From Caulobacteraceae bacterium (GTDB lineage Bacteria > Pseudomonadota > Alphaproteobacteria > Caulobacterales > Caulobacteraceae): a DNA stretch of 64,000 nt. The position numbers and the translations under genes were made by a program. A model generated the notes under the pieces. That model did not search any database, had not been told where the DNA came from, and was given only the letters and a program-made list of their open reading frames with translations. Positions 51,466 through 60,600 of the stretch are shown in pieces. Where the stretch lies: NCBI GenBank assembly GCA_019748095.1, contig JAIEQA010000018.1:112456-176455 (forward strand), given 5' to 3'. Positions within the stretch are counted from its first letter, which is position 1, and every line of letters starts with the position of its first letter.

Positions 51466-52055
51466 CGTCCGAGGTCGATCAGGCGGGGGCCGACGACGAT
51501 GCCCGGCTCGCTGTCGCGGCGGCGACTGGCGACACGCGTGCGTTCGGGGTCCTGATGCGGCGGCACAAGGACGGAATCTACCGCTTCTGTCGCCGCTATG
51601 TCGGCGACACCGACGACGCCTATGACCTGACGCAGCAGACTTTCGTCTCGGCCTGGTCGGCGCTGGGCCGGTACGACCCGAACCGCGCCTTCACCACCTG
51701 GCTTCGCGCCATCGCCCTGAACAAATGCCGGGATCATGGACGTAGGGCCACCGTTCGACGGCTGATCTTCGGGACGAGGCCCAGCACCGAAGCCAGCTTG
51801 ATTGAGGTCGCCAGTGACGCCCCGTCCGCCGAGACCCAGGCTCAGGACACTCAGGCGTTACGAGCGCTCGACCGCGCACTTTCGACCTTGTCGGATGCGC
51901 TGAAGACGCCCCTGATCCTGACCGCGCTGGACGGCCTGAGCACCGCCGAGGCCGCCGCCGTCATGGGCGTCTCGCCCAAGGCTGTGGAGACGCGCCTCTA
52001 TCGCGCGCGCAAGGCGCTAGGCGCACAGATGGAAGCGTTTTTCGAAAGGGCGTGA
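51462..52055 (+). CDS. cnrH: CnrH-like ECF sigma factor
   Basis: The 197-residue sigma factor has region 2 (FGVLMRRHKDGIYRFCRRYVG, AYDLTQQTFVSAWSAL, FTTWLRAIALNKCRDH) and region 4 (LILTALDGLSTAEAAAVMGVSPKAVETRLYRARKAL). Start GTG 51462 overlaps the cnrX stop. It would activate the efflux genes, probably czcC-czcB at 61462 onward, when released by the CnrY/X pair. The target promoters were not identified. Confidence 0.87.
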   Translation: MTSEVDQAGADDDARLAVAAATGDTRAFGVLMRRHKDGIYRFCRRYVGDTDDAYDLTQQTFVSAWSALGRYDPNRAFTTWLRAIALNKCRDHGRRATVRRLIFGTRPSTEASLIEVASDAPSAETQAQDTQALRALDRALSTLSDALKTPLILTALDGLSTAEAAAVMGVSPKAVETRLYRARKALGAQMEAFFERA

Positions 52056-52059
52056 TGCC

Positions 52060-52551
52060 TCACGCGGCGGGGGCGGCGCGCGAGGACCAATGGATGTGCT
52101 GGATGCGCCAGCCGTCGGGTCCGCGCTTCAGCACCATGGTCTCGACGGTCAGGCGGTCGATGGTTCGATCCCCGGCCAGACCGGTGGTCCGGCCTTCGCT
52201 CGTCACCCAAGCTACCGCGCCGTCGGCCCAGCCCGCGCGGCGTGTTGTCGTCGCCTCCGTTACGGCAGCGAAGGAGGCGTCTGCCTCAAGGTGATGGGCA
52301 GCGTATTCATCGCGCGACCGTTCCGCGCTGCCCTCCTCAAGGACCATCACATCTTCGGCCAGCAAGGCTAGAGCCTTATCCGTCTCGTTGGCTTTCAACG
52401 CAGCATGAAAGGCATCGACGACCGCAGCGGCTTCTGACGATTCGGATGAAACGACGCCGGCCGACCCCGAGCTGACCTGGGCTCCCGCCGCGCCTGCCAT
52501 GGACGAGAGGAGCGAGGCAGTAAGTGCGGCAACAACGAGAGAGCGAGGCAT
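52060..52551 (-). CDS. Exported nuclear transport factor 2 (SnoaL-like) family protein
   Basis: The 163-residue product starts at ATG 52551 with a signal peptide (about 1-27, ending AGA). The mature part is an NTF2/DUF4440 fold: VVDAFHAALKANETDKALALLAEDVMVLEEGS, then HHLEADASFAAV and WRIQHIHWSSR. Family members of this type accompany copper genes in several alphaproteobacteria; the function is unknown. It is the last gene of the copper operon and converges on cnrH. Confidence 0.8.
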   Translation of the reverse strand: MPRSLVVAALTASLLSSMAGAAGAQVSSGSAGVVSSESSEAAAVVDAFHAALKANETDKALALLAEDVMVLEEGSAERSRDEYAAHHLEADASFAAVTEATTTRRAGWADGAVAWVTSEGRTTGLAGDRTIDRLTVETMVLKRGPDGWRIQHIHWSSRAAPAA

Positions 52552-52625
52552 GGAAACTCCAGATCGGTGGGTCATTCCGCCGACGTCCGCGACGAACGGT
52601 TCAACGTGAGCGTGATTGAGGTCTC

Positions 52626-52823
52626 TCAGTCGACGGTGGGAGCCGGGGCCGGTTGTGGAGTCGGCTCCGGAGCAGGTGCCGGTGTGGGCATCGGCATGGT
52701 GTGGTCCATCCCGCCTTCTGACTTCATCTTTTCACAGCAGCACGCCTCGGCTGCGAAGGCCGCCCCAGCGCTGAGCAAGGTCAGGGCACCGGCGAGGGCG
52801 AGGGCCTTCTGGGTTCGGGTCAT
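52626..52823 (-). CDS. Small Cys/Met/His-rich periplasmic protein
   Basis: A 65-residue protein with a signal peptide (about 1-24, ending AFAA), then EACCCEKMKSEGGMDHTMPMP and a proline/alanine tail. Three adjacent cysteines plus methionines and a histidine are a plausible copper(I) or mercury-like soft-metal site. No family recognised; too small to be sure, but the signal peptide and the place between CopC-like and NTF2 genes of the copper operon support it. Confidence 0.7.
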   Translation of the reverse strand: MTRTQKALALAGALTLLSAGAAFAAEACCCEKMKSEGGMDHTMPMPTPAPAPEPTPQPAPAPTVD

Positions 52824-52859
52824 GGTCGTCTCCGTGATGTTGGGGTTGGAACGCTACAC

Positions 52860-53387
52860 TCAGTGGACCATGAAGCCGAACGTGCCGGTCATGGTGTGGT
52901 CGGTTCCGGCAGCGGTCCAGGCGACCGTATAGGTGCCGGCCGGCAGCGTCGGGACAGGCGAGGTCACAGTGTCGACGGCGGAGTCGGACAGGGTCGCCGA
53001 CAGCGGGATACGCTGCCCGGCGGAGTTGGTCAGGCTGACCGACTGCACCGTCATCGCGTGCGGCAGGGTCATGGAAATCTCGGTCGGCGAGGCGTTCAGC
53101 ATGGCCCCGGCGGCGGGCGTGGAGGCCTTCAGAGCGGTTCCGGTCGGGGCGGGGACGGCCATGCCCCCCATCGCCGACATGTCGTGACCCGCGTGGGCAT
53201 CGGCAGGCATGGAATGGCCCGCATGAGGATCGGCGGGCGCGGCCGTCTGAGACGCAACCTGAGGTGCCGCCGCCGGCATGGTGTGACCGGCGTGCGGGTC
53301 GGCCGCCGGAGCGGTCTGGGCGCTGGCTGAACCGGCTGCGAGGACGACTAACAGGCCGGCAGTTGTAAAGGTGAGGGTCTTGGTCAT
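52860..53387 (-). CDS. CopC-domain copper-binding protein with His/Met repeats
   Basis: The 175-residue periplasmic protein has a signal peptide (ending SASAQ), a His/Met-rich region with repeats of the kind DPHAGHTMP, DPHAGHSMP and DAHAGHDM, and a CopC-like beta domain: KASTPAAGAMLNASPTEISMTL, LTNSAGQRIPL and PAGTYTVAWTAAGTDHTMTGTFGF. It probably binds copper before its oxidation by the adjacent multicopper oxidase. Its N-terminal His-repeat extension is an addition to the usual CopC form. Confidence 0.85.
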   Translation of the reverse strand: MTKTLTFTTAGLLVVLAAGSASAQTAPAADPHAGHTMPAAAPQVASQTAAPADPHAGHSMPADAHAGHDMSAMGGMAVPAPTGTALKASTPAAGAMLNASPTEISMTLPHAMTVQSVSLTNSAGQRIPLSATLSDSAVDTVTSPVPTLPAGTYTVAWTAAGTDHTMTGTFGFMVH

Positions 53388-53422
53388 GGATGTCTCCTTG
53401 GGATGAAATCGCGACGTCTGGA

Positions 53423-54778
53423 TCAGGTTGGGCGGCGGGGCGGCGAGCCGAAGTTGCGGTCGGTGCTGACCCGGCTGGCGACAGTTCCTGGCGGGTGATC
53501 GTACCAGCCGGGATCGCCGTAATCGCCGGGGGCGACGTCGTCGCGGACCTTCACCAAGGTGAACATGCCGCCCATCTCCATGTTCCCGAACGGACCCCGT
53601 CCGGTCATCATGGCCATGGTGTTGGCCGGACCCTGATGGCCCGCGTCCGTATGCTCCTGATGCTCGGCCATGCCGTCGCGGCCCATGGCCATGTAGCCGG
53701 GCAGCATCTGGCGCACCCGCGCCTCGACCCCGGTCTGGTCGACGCCGGTGGGGTTGGGCACATCATGGCCCATGGCGTTCATGGTGTGATGGGCCATGTG
53801 GCAATGCAGCGCCCAGTCGCCGGGCACGGCGGTAAACTCGATGTCGCGCATCTGGCCGACGCTGACGGTCTCGGTCACCTCGCGTCGCCACTGACTCTGG
53901 GGCCAGCGCCCGCCGTCCGAGCCAGTGACCTGGAACTCGACGCCGTGCAGATGGACCGGATGGTTCCACATCGACAGATTGCCGACGCGGATGCGGACGC
54001 GGTCTCCGGTCCGCGCGACCAGCGGCTCGATCGCCGGGAAGACCTTGGAGTTGAAAGTCCAAAGGTCGAAATCGACCATCACCGCCGGGTCGGGCCGCCA
54101 CGTCCCCGGATGCAGCGCCCAGTTATGCAGCAGGAAGGCGAAGTCGCGGTCGATCGCCTCGCGCTGGCGCGGGTGGATGATGAACAGGCCCATCATGCCG
54201 TAGGCCATCTGCGTCATCTCATCGGCGTGCGGATGATACATGTGGGTGCCGTGCTGGCGCAGGGTGAACTCATAGACGTAGGTCTCGCCCGGCTGGATCG
54301 GCGGCTGGGTCAGCCCGCCGATGCCGTCCATCCCGGCCGGCAGGATAAGCCCATGCCAGTGCACCGTGGTGTGTTCGCCCAACGCGTTGGTGACGAAGAT
54401 GCGGACCCTGTCACCCTCGACGGCCTCAATCGTCGGACCGGGCGTCGAGCCGTTGTAGCCCCAGCAGGTCGCAGTCGAGCCCGCGCCGAATTCATGCTGG
54501 ACCTCTTCGGCGATCAGATGGAACTCCTTCACGCCGCCGTTCATCCGGTAGGGCAGAGTCCAGCCGTTCAGCGTCCGCACAGGCGTGTAGCGTCCATCGC
54601 GCGGGCTCATCGGCTCAGGGCCCTCCACGATCGGGGCGGCGGCGGGAGCCGCTTCAGCTGGCATCGGCATGGCATGGCCGGAATGATCTTGGGCCACGGC
54701 GCGGCTGACCGGACCGGCGGCCGAGGCCAGCGCTACGGTTCCGGTCGCCAGCATGATGTCTCTGCGGCTCACGCTCAC
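53423..54778 (-). CDS. Multicopper oxidase (copper-resistance oxidase)
   Basis: The 451-residue enzyme oxidises Cu(I) in the periplasm. A twin-arginine signal (SVSRRDIMLATG) exports it folded. Copper ligand motifs of the three-domain family are complete: HWHGL, HPHAD, NHPVHLHG and HCHMAHHTMNAMGH. A Met/His-rich C-terminal region (MLPGYMAMGRDGMAEHQEHTDAG) resembles copper-sensing stretches. It overlaps the TolC-like gene by four bases (ATGA). Its nearest kin are CopA-type oxidases of alphaproteobacterial cop operons. Confidence 0.92.
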   Translation of the reverse strand: MSVSRRDIMLATGTVALASAAGPVSRAVAQDHSGHAMPMPAEAAPAAAPIVEGPEPMSPRDGRYTPVRTLNGWTLPYRMNGGVKEFHLIAEEVQHEFGAGSTATCWGYNGSTPGPTIEAVEGDRVRIFVTNALGEHTTVHWHGLILPAGMDGIGGLTQPPIQPGETYVYEFTLRQHGTHMYHPHADEMTQMAYGMMGLFIIHPRQREAIDRDFAFLLHNWALHPGTWRPDPAVMVDFDLWTFNSKVFPAIEPLVARTGDRVRIRVGNLSMWNHPVHLHGVEFQVTGSDGGRWPQSQWRREVTETVSVGQMRDIEFTAVPGDWALHCHMAHHTMNAMGHDVPNPTGVDQTGVEARVRQMLPGYMAMGRDGMAEHQEHTDAGHQGPANTMAMMTGRGPFGNMEMGGMFTLVKVRDDVAPGDYGDPGWYDHPPGTVASRVSTDRNFGSPPRRPT

Positions 54779-56331
54779 GAGTGGCCTCCGTGGTTGCTGT
54801 GATCGGGAGCCGGGACGGGCGCTGGCAGGACGGGCACGGCACCGTGCTGCGAGTGGTCCATGCCTTCCATCGCTCCGCCCGCTGGCGGCGTCAGTATGTC
54901 CGACACGCTTGGCGTCGGCGCGCTGGCCTGACGCTCACTCGGCAGACGCGCCCCCACGACGCGCATTAGATCGATCCGCGCCAGCCAATAGTCCCGCACT
55001 GCCTCCAGATAGCTTTGGTAGGCGTCATATTCCTCGGTCTTGGCCCGGATCAGATCGAACACGCCAATCAGCATGTAGTTCTGTTGCTCCTGGCTGCGCG
55101 CCACGACGATCTCGCGCTGGGGCACCAGTGCCTCGCGGTGGATGCGCACGATGTCGCTCATGACTCGCACCCGTTCCGCGCCCGCGTCGACGGCATTGGC
55201 GGAACTCAACTCGATCCGCGCCAGGCGCGCGCGTGCGACTTGAAGCTGGGCCTGCGCCCGCGCCACCCGCGCCTGGCCCTGGTTGAAGATCGGCAGTTCG
55301 AGGTCGAGCGTCGGCCCGCTGATCCGCGCGCCGTCGATCTCCTCCTCGCGTTCATAGCCGATGCCGGTGTCGCCCAGCAGGCGGAAGGCGCGCGTCACGC
55401 CGGCCGCGCCGGCGCTGATCTCGGCCTCCCGTCGCGCGGCCAGAAGGGTCAGGCTGCTCTCTGCCGCCATGCGCCTGAGTTCAGCCGGATCGTCCTCGAT
55501 CGCGACCGGCAGCGGCAGCACTGTCGTCGACTGCCAGTCGGCCTCGGGTCCGGTCAGGCCGATCAAGGTGGTCAGTTCCAGTCTCGCCATCCGGGCGTCC
55601 ACCGCCGCCCGCGCGGCGTCGATCCTCGCCTCGCTGGCGGCGGCCTGTTCGCGGCTCAACTGTAGTTCGGAGATGTTGCCGGCGTCGAAGTAGCGCTGCG
55701 CCAGATCGGCCGACGCATCGAGGCCTTCGGCGACGGCCGCACGCATCTCGGCGACCTGCCGGGCGGCGACATGGGCATACCAGGCGGCCTCGACATCCAA
55801 ACTCACGTCCATCACCGCCGCAGCGATCTGATAGCGCGCCCGCTCATGCTCGGCCCTGGCCAGCCGCACCCGCGAGGGCAGCACCAGCAGATCGACGAGG
55901 GGCATGGCAAGGCCGTAGGAAAGTTGCGATCCCGGCCCGTCTTCGACCGCCAGCCGCGAGGCGCTGAGGCGCGGATTGGCGATCTGCACCGCCTCGAGGA
56001 TGTCGGCGCGGGCCAGCCCCAGTTCGCCGTACTGCTCCTGAAGCCGGGGGCTGCGGAGCATCGCCATCTTCACCGCGCGGTCGACGGTCATGGGCTCGGC
56101 CAGCCAGGCCTGAACGGTTGCCTGGTCCTCTGCCAAGCGGTTGGTCTCCCAACCCAGGGCGGGCGCACCGCGATCGGTCAGCAGCTGGTTGATCTCTGCC
56201 GAGTCCTGGATCGGATCAACGGTGGCGCAGGCGGCGAGGGTCGCAACGAGACCAAAGGCCAGAACTGGGCGCATGGCTGCACGGCACGGCAGCCGCGTCC
56301 TTTCGGCCAGACGGATCATCAAGTTGGGCAT
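54775..56331 (-). CDS. TolC-family outer-membrane lipoprotein of the copper operon
   Basis: The 518-residue protein has a lipobox (ATLAAC), an outer-membrane efflux domain with MTVDRAVKMAMLRSPRLQE, QLSYGLAMPLVDLLVLPSR, ISGPTLDLELPIFNQGQARV, and a His-rich tail ending MEGMDHSQHG...DHSNHGGHS, probably copper-binding. The frame begins at ATG 56331; an internal ATG 56274 (MRPVLAFG) would give a normal lipoprotein leader. No RND or membrane-fusion gene is next to it. Its position between the P-type ATPase and the oxidase suggests copper export to the outside, by inference. Confidence 0.85.
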   Translation of the reverse strand: MPNLMIRLAERTRLPCRAAMRPVLAFGLVATLAACATVDPIQDSAEINQLLTDRGAPALGWETNRLAEDQATVQAWLAEPMTVDRAVKMAMLRSPRLQEQYGELGLARADILEAVQIANPRLSASRLAVEDGPGSQLSYGLAMPLVDLLVLPSRVRLARAEHERARYQIAAAVMDVSLDVEAAWYAHVAARQVAEMRAAVAEGLDASADLAQRYFDAGNISELQLSREQAAASEARIDAARAAVDARMARLELTTLIGLTGPEADWQSTTVLPLPVAIEDDPAELRRMAAESSLTLLAARREAEISAGAAGVTRAFRLLGDTGIGYEREEEIDGARISGPTLDLELPIFNQGQARVARAQAQLQVARARLARIELSSANAVDAGAERVRVMSDIVRIHREALVPQREIVVARSQEQQNYMLIGVFDLIRAKTEEYDAYQSYLEAVRDYWLARIDLMRVVGARLPSERQASAPTPSVSDILTPPAGGAMEGMDHSQHGAVPVLPAPVPAPDHSNHGGHS

Positions 56332-56410
56332 GGGCCTCGATCGAAAGCGGGTCTTGCATTCGATACGCGGACGGGCGCGTCACCCCTCACCGCTTCTCTG
56401 CGACGCGCCG

Positions 56411-58777
56411 TCACAACCGCACGGCCCGAAGGCGAAGCGCGTTGCCTATGACGCTGACCGAGGACAAGGCCATAGCCAGCGCCGCCACGGCCGGCGACAG
56501 CAACAAGCCGAATGCTGGGTAGAGCAGTCCCGCCGCGATCGGGATACCCAAGGCATTGTAGCCGAACGCGAACACCAGGTTCTGGCGGATATTGCTCATC
56601 ACCGCCTTCGACAGATGTCGAGCACGCACGATCCCCTGCAGATCGCCGCCGAGAAGGGTCACGCCCGCGCTCTCGATCGCGACGTCAGACCCTGCACCCA
56701 TGGCGACGCCCACGTCAGCTGCTGCAAGGGCGGGGGCGTCGTTCACGCCATCGCCGGCCATGGCGACGACCCGGCCTTCGGACCGCAGACGCTGGACGAC
56801 CGAGGCCTTGTCCTCGGGCAGAACCTCGGCCTGGACGTCGTCGATGCCGAGCTGGCGCGCGACGGCCTCGGCCGTGGTGAGGTTGTCGCCGGTCATCATC
56901 ACCAGCCTCAGCCCGGCGGCCTTCAATGCGGTAATGGCGTCAGCGGTGGTGGCCTTGATGGGGTCCGCGATGCCCAGAACACCGGCAACCTTTGCGTCCA
57001 CAGCCACAAAGATTGCCGTGGCTCCGTCCCTCCTGAGCGCCTCTGCCTCGGCTTCCAGCGCCGACACATCCACGTCGAGGCCCTCCATGAAGCGCGCATT
57101 GCCCAGGGCCACGGGCCGTCCGTCGATCCGACCGGACACCCCGCGCCCAACCGGGCTGTCGAAGTCTGTGGCCTCTGAAAGAGCGAGTTTCCGCTCGGTC
57201 GCGGCCGCCACGATGGCGTCAGCCAGCGGGTGTTCGCTGCCTCGCTCAAGGCTGGCGGAGAGGCGCAGAAGTTCGTCTTCATCAAAACCCGGCGCGGTGC
57301 GGATAGCCGTGACCGACGGACGCCCCTCGGTCAGGGTGCCGGTCTTGTCCAGTACCAGGGTGTCGACCTTCTCAAACCGTTCCAGCGCCTCGGCGCTGCG
57401 GATCAGGACACCGGCATGGGCCCCCCGTCCCACCCCGACCATGATCGAGATCGGCGTGGCGAGACCGAGGGCACAGGGGCAGGCGATGATCAGGACCGAC
57501 ACCGCCGCGACCAGGGCATAGGACAGCCGGGGCTCTGGGCCGACCAGGCCCCAGACGATCGCCGCCAGCACGGCCATGGCGATGACCATGGGCACGAACC
57601 AGCCGGAGACCGTATCGGCCAGCCGCTGGATCGGGGCACGGCTGCGCTGGGCCTGAGCCACCATCTGGACGATGCGGGACAGAAGGGTGTCGGCCCCGAC
57701 CTTGTCGGCGCGCATCACGAACGACCCGGTGCGGTTCAGAGACCCGCCGACGACGGCCGCACCGGCCTCCTTGGTCACGGGCATCGACTCCCCGGTGACC
57801 ATCGACTCATCGATCGAGACGCGGCCGTCCAGGATCACCCCATCCACCGGCACCTGTTCGCCCGGCCGAACCCTCAACCGGTCACCGACCACGACCAGGT
57901 CCAGAGTCACGTCTTCATCGGCACCGTCGTCACGGACGCGGCGCGCGGTCTTGGGCGTCAGGTCTAACAGGCCGCGGATGGCACCCGACGTCTGTTCCCG
58001 CGCGCGCATTTCCAGGATCTGGCCGACGAGCACCAGCACCGTAATCACCGCCGCCGCCTCGAAATAGACCGGGGCGCTGCCGTCCATACGCAGGAATGCG
58101 GGCGGGAACAGGCCGGGGGCCAGCACCGCCACGACGCTGTAGCCCCAGGCTACGCCGACCCCCATGGCGATCAGGGTGAACATGTTCAAATTGCGGGTCC
58201 GCAACGACTCCCAGCCGCGCTGAAAGAAGGGCGCCCCGGCCCACAGCACTACGGGCGTCGCTAGCGCGAACTGGATCCAGTTCGAGGTTTGGCCCGGAAT
58301 CCGCATGGCCAGTCCTGTGAGGTGCCCCCCCATTTCGAGGGCGAAGACCGGGAGCGTCAGCACCAGCCCGACCCAGAACCGGCGGGTGAAGTCGATCAGT
58401 TCATGGTTGACCGGCGCTTCGGCCGTCACCGTCTCCGGTTCCAGCGCCATGCCGCAGATCGGGCAGGCCCCAGGGCCTTCCTGACGGATCTGCGGATGCA
58501 TGGGGCAGGTGTAGATCGTACCCGGCGCGGCCGGAGCGGGCTCACTCTTCGGGCCGAGGTAGGTCTGCGGCGAGGCGATGAACTTGGTGCGACAGCCCGC
58601 CGAACAGAAGAAGTAATCCGTGTGTTCGTGCGTGGCGCGGTGCGCCGTCGTCGCCGGATTGACGCTCATGCCGCAGACCGCGTCGATGGCTGTTTTGGCG
58701 TCCCCGGCGGCTTTCGCGCCCGAGCAACAGCAGGATTTCGGGGCTTCGGCGGGGGTCGAGGTTTGTGAGTGGGACAT
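56411..58777 (-). CDS. copA: Copper-exporting P1B-type ATPase
   Basis: The 788-residue pump has an N-terminal YHS domain ([10 protein letters not shown]...[11 protein letters not shown]), a heavy-metal-binding CPMHP...CPICGM motif (91-110), eight membrane segments, TGES in the actuator domain ([12 protein letters not shown]), the metal site C433-P-C435, the phosphorylated D477-K-T-G-T and [14 protein letters not shown] and [13 protein letters not shown] points to Cu(I)/Ag(I). It is the first gene of the minus-strand copper operon and lies behind a CsoR-type operator. The YHS plus CPxxCGM N-terminus replaces the usual CxxC domains. Confidence 0.95.
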   Translation of the reverse strand: MSHSQTSTPAEAPKSCCCSGAKAAGDAKTAIDAVCGMSVNPATTAHRATHEHTDYFFCSAGCRTKFIASPQTYLGPKSEPAPAAPGTIYTCPMHPQIRQEGPGACPICGMALEPETVTAEAPVNHELIDFTRRFWVGLVLTLPVFALEMGGHLTGLAMRIPGQTSNWIQFALATPVVLWAGAPFFQRGWESLRTRNLNMFTLIAMGVGVAWGYSVVAVLAPGLFPPAFLRMDGSAPVYFEAAAVITVLVLVGQILEMRAREQTSGAIRGLLDLTPKTARRVRDDGADEDVTLDLVVVGDRLRVRPGEQVPVDGVILDGRVSIDESMVTGESMPVTKEAGAAVVGGSLNRTGSFVMRADKVGADTLLSRIVQMVAQAQRSRAPIQRLADTVSGWFVPMVIAMAVLAAIVWGLVGPEPRLSYALVAAVSVLIIACPCALGLATPISIMVGVGRGAHAGVLIRSAEALERFEKVDTLVLDKTGTLTEGRPSVTAIRTAPGFDEDELLRLSASLERGSEHPLADAIVAAATERKLALSEATDFDSPVGRGVSGRIDGRPVALGNARFMEGLDVDVSALEAEAEALRRDGATAIFVAVDAKVAGVLGIADPIKATTADAITALKAAGLRLVMMTGDNLTTAEAVARQLGIDDVQAEVLPEDKASVVQRLRSEGRVVAMAGDGVNDAPALAAADVGVAMGAGSDVAIESAGVTLLGGDLQGIVRARHLSKAVMSNIRQNLVFAFGYNALGIPIAAGLLYPAFGLLLSPAVAALAMALSSVSVIGNALRLRAVRL

Positions 58778-58806
58778 GGAGCGTCTCCTGACGGCGAACG
58801 CAGGAC

Positions 58807-58827
58807 ATATACCCTATGGGGGTATAT
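58807..58827. promoter_or_regulatory. CsoR-type operator 1 (copA side)
   Basis: ATATACCC-TATGG-GGGTATAT is a perfect palindrome with eight-base arms. Its form (TACCC and GGGTA arms around a G-tract) fits CsoR boxes. It lies 30 bases upstream of the copA start codon and covers the likely copA promoter. Confidence 0.8.
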
Positions 58828-58833
58828 CACAAG

Positions 58834-58850
58834 ATACCGTCATGGGGTAT
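58834..58850. promoter_or_regulatory. CsoR-type operator 2 (csoR side)
   Basis: ATACC-GTCATGG-GGTAT resembles the first operator, with five-base arms; it lies 26 bases before the csoR start and next to TATAAC, a probable -10 element of csoR. Confidence 0.7.
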
Positions 58851-58875
58851 AACGCGCTTGAACCGGAGGCGACCC

Positions 58876-59151
58876 ATGCAGGCAGACACAAAACCCAAGG
58901 TGCTCAATCGGCTGAGCCGGATCGAGGGCCAGGTCCGAGGGATCAGCCGGATGGTCGAGGATGACCGCTACTGCGTCGATCTTCTCACCCAGCTCCAGGC
59001 GGTGCGCGCGGCGCTGACCCGGGTCGAAAGCGAGGTTCTGAAGGACCACCTCGACCACTGCGTTATGCAAGCCATGACAGGCGACGACATGGCCGAGCGA
59101 AAGGCCAAGGCCGGTGAATTGATCGAACTCCTTGGTCGCGCCCTGCGATAG
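58876..59151 (+). CDS. csoR: CsoR family copper-sensing repressor
   Basis: The 91-residue, DUF156-type repressor has LNRLSRIEGQVRGISRMVEDDRYCVDLLTQL and the Cu(I) triad C33, H58, C62 with the 25- and four-residue spacing of Mycobacterium CsoR. GGAGG lies six bases before the ATG at 58876. It is transcribed away from copA, with two matching palindromes in the gap, so autoregulation and control of copA are likely. Confidence 0.92.
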   Translation: MQADTKPKVLNRLSRIEGQVRGISRMVEDDRYCVDLLTQLQAVRAALTRVESEVLKDHLDHCVMQAMTGDDMAERKAKAGELIELLGRALR

Positions 59152-59214
59152 GCGACCCACGGAACAAAGGTCGTCCGCAGGTCGCTACGACACCAGCTTC
59201 ACAAGGACACCGCC

Positions 59215-59640
59215 ATGAAACGTTTCATTCCTCTAGTCGCCGTCTGCGCCTTCGCCGCCACCGCTTGCTCGCCCGAGCCCAAGGCCGCGCCGGCCGACGC
59301 CACCCATACGATGGCCGCCGGCGACAGCATGATGGCGGACGGCCAGATGTCCGGACCCATGGCCATGCTCGCCCCTGCGACGGGCGATTCGACTGCCACC
59401 GGCGAATACAAGGCGGCGATGATGACCATGATGAGCACAATGCCCGCCTTTAGCGGCAACGCCGACGTTGATTTCATGAAACAGATGCGCGTCCACCATC
59501 AGGCCGCGATCGCCATGGCCCGCGTGGAGTTGGCCCATGGCACTAACGCTGAGGCCAAAACTCTGGCCCAGGAAGTCGTCTCCGCCCAGGAACGAGAGAT
59601 CGCGACCATCGACCGTTGGTTGACCGCGAACGGTGGGTAA
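59215..59640 (+). CDS. DUF305 family lipoprotein (CopM-like)
   Basis: The 141-residue protein has a lipobox (AATAC, about residue 18), a Met/Gly-rich stretch with several HTMAAGDSMMADG-type motifs, and a DUF305 helical domain: ADVDFMKQMRVHHQAAIAMARVELAHG and AQEVVSAQEREIATIDRWL. Methionine- and histidine-pairs in such proteins bind copper. It follows csoR on the same strand after 63 bases. Confidence 0.85.
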   Translation: MKRFIPLVAVCAFAATACSPEPKAAPADATHTMAAGDSMMADGQMSGPMAMLAPATGDSTATGEYKAAMMTMMSTMPAFSGNADVDFMKQMRVHHQAAIAMARVELAHGTNAEAKTLAQEVVSAQEREIATIDRWLTANGG

Positions 59641-59905
59641 ATCCGACCGCAGGCGGGTGTTCGATAAGCGTCCGCATCCTATGGTTTCGGAACCAGAAGG
59701 TCCGAAGGTCTGAGTTGAGCCAGAACCAGTCAGTCCCGATCCGCGAGAATAAGACATCCACCCATGCCGCGTGACCTTGAGAACGCCGCCTTTCTGTCCG
59801 ATGTCTTTGGCCGCTCCCGAGCTATGGCGAACATTCGGACTTGCCCCTCTGGCGTTCACACGGGCCGGTCCCCAGCTTCCAAGGAGCAGTTCGGGAGTGG
59901 CGGTG

Positions 59906-60520
59906 ATGACGACCAAGGCCCATTGGGAAAACGTCTATCAGACCAAGGCGGTGGACGAGGTAAGCTGGTATCGTCCCCATTTGGAGGTTTCGCTGACGCT
60001 CATCGAACACGCGACGCCGGACACCGGTAGCGCGGTCATTGACGTCGGTGGCGGGGAAGCGACGCTGGTCGATGACCTTGTCAAGAGCGGCTATAGCGAC
60101 GTCACGGTGCTCGACATCTCCCAAGCGGCGATTGACGTCGCGAAGGGCCGCCTCGGTCCTGCTGGTGACTCGGTGCATTGGATCACCGGCGATATCACGG
60201 GTGTGGCGCTAGAAGCTGCCCGCTACGATGTCTGGCACGACCGCGCCGTGTTCCATTTCCTGACGAGCCCAGATGACCGGGCCGCATATGTGCGTCAGGT
60301 CTCCCGCTCAGTCCGGCTTGGCGGTCACGTCATCGTCGCCACGTTCGGTTTGGATGGGCCGGACAAGTGCAGCGGATTGGATGTCGTTCGCTACGACGCA
60401 GAAAACCTGCACGGGGAGTTCGGGCCGAAGTTTCGTCTGTTGGACAGCGTCTCCGAGTTGCACGATACGCCTTGGGGGACGCCTCAGCAGTTCATGTATT
60501 GCTTCTGCCGGATGGAGTGA
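59906..60520 (+). CDS. Class I SAM-dependent methyltransferase
   Basis: The 204-residue protein begins MTTKAHWENVYQTKAVDEVSWY and has the SAM motifs AVIDVGGGEATLVDDL, VTVLDISQAAIDVAKGRL, WITGDITGV and YDVWHDRAVFHFLTSPDDR, with LGGHVIVATFGLDGP. This resembles the small methyltransferases linked to metalloid or thiol resistance, but the substrate is unknown. The frame is open from 59771; ATG 59906 marks the beginning of the conserved part. The 265 bases before it contain no gene. Confidence 0.78.
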   Translation: MTTKAHWENVYQTKAVDEVSWYRPHLEVSLTLIEHATPDTGSAVIDVGGGEATLVDDLVKSGYSDVTVLDISQAAIDVAKGRLGPAGDSVHWITGDITGVALEAARYDVWHDRAVFHFLTSPDDRAAYVRQVSRSVRLGGHVIVATFGLDGPDKCSGLDVVRYDAENLHGEFGPKFRLLDSVSELHDTPWGTPQQFMYCFCRME

Positions 60521-60600
60521 GGCTGAAAGCGATACAGATGTTTGGCGCCGATCGGCCATCGGCTGCTCTACGCATCGTTCCATCAGAAACCTTAAGACGG

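Noticed and set aside
53260-53300. CRISPR-like short repeats in the copper region
   Set aside because: The repetition is codon-level repetition of DPHAGHxMP in a coding sequence, without spacers.
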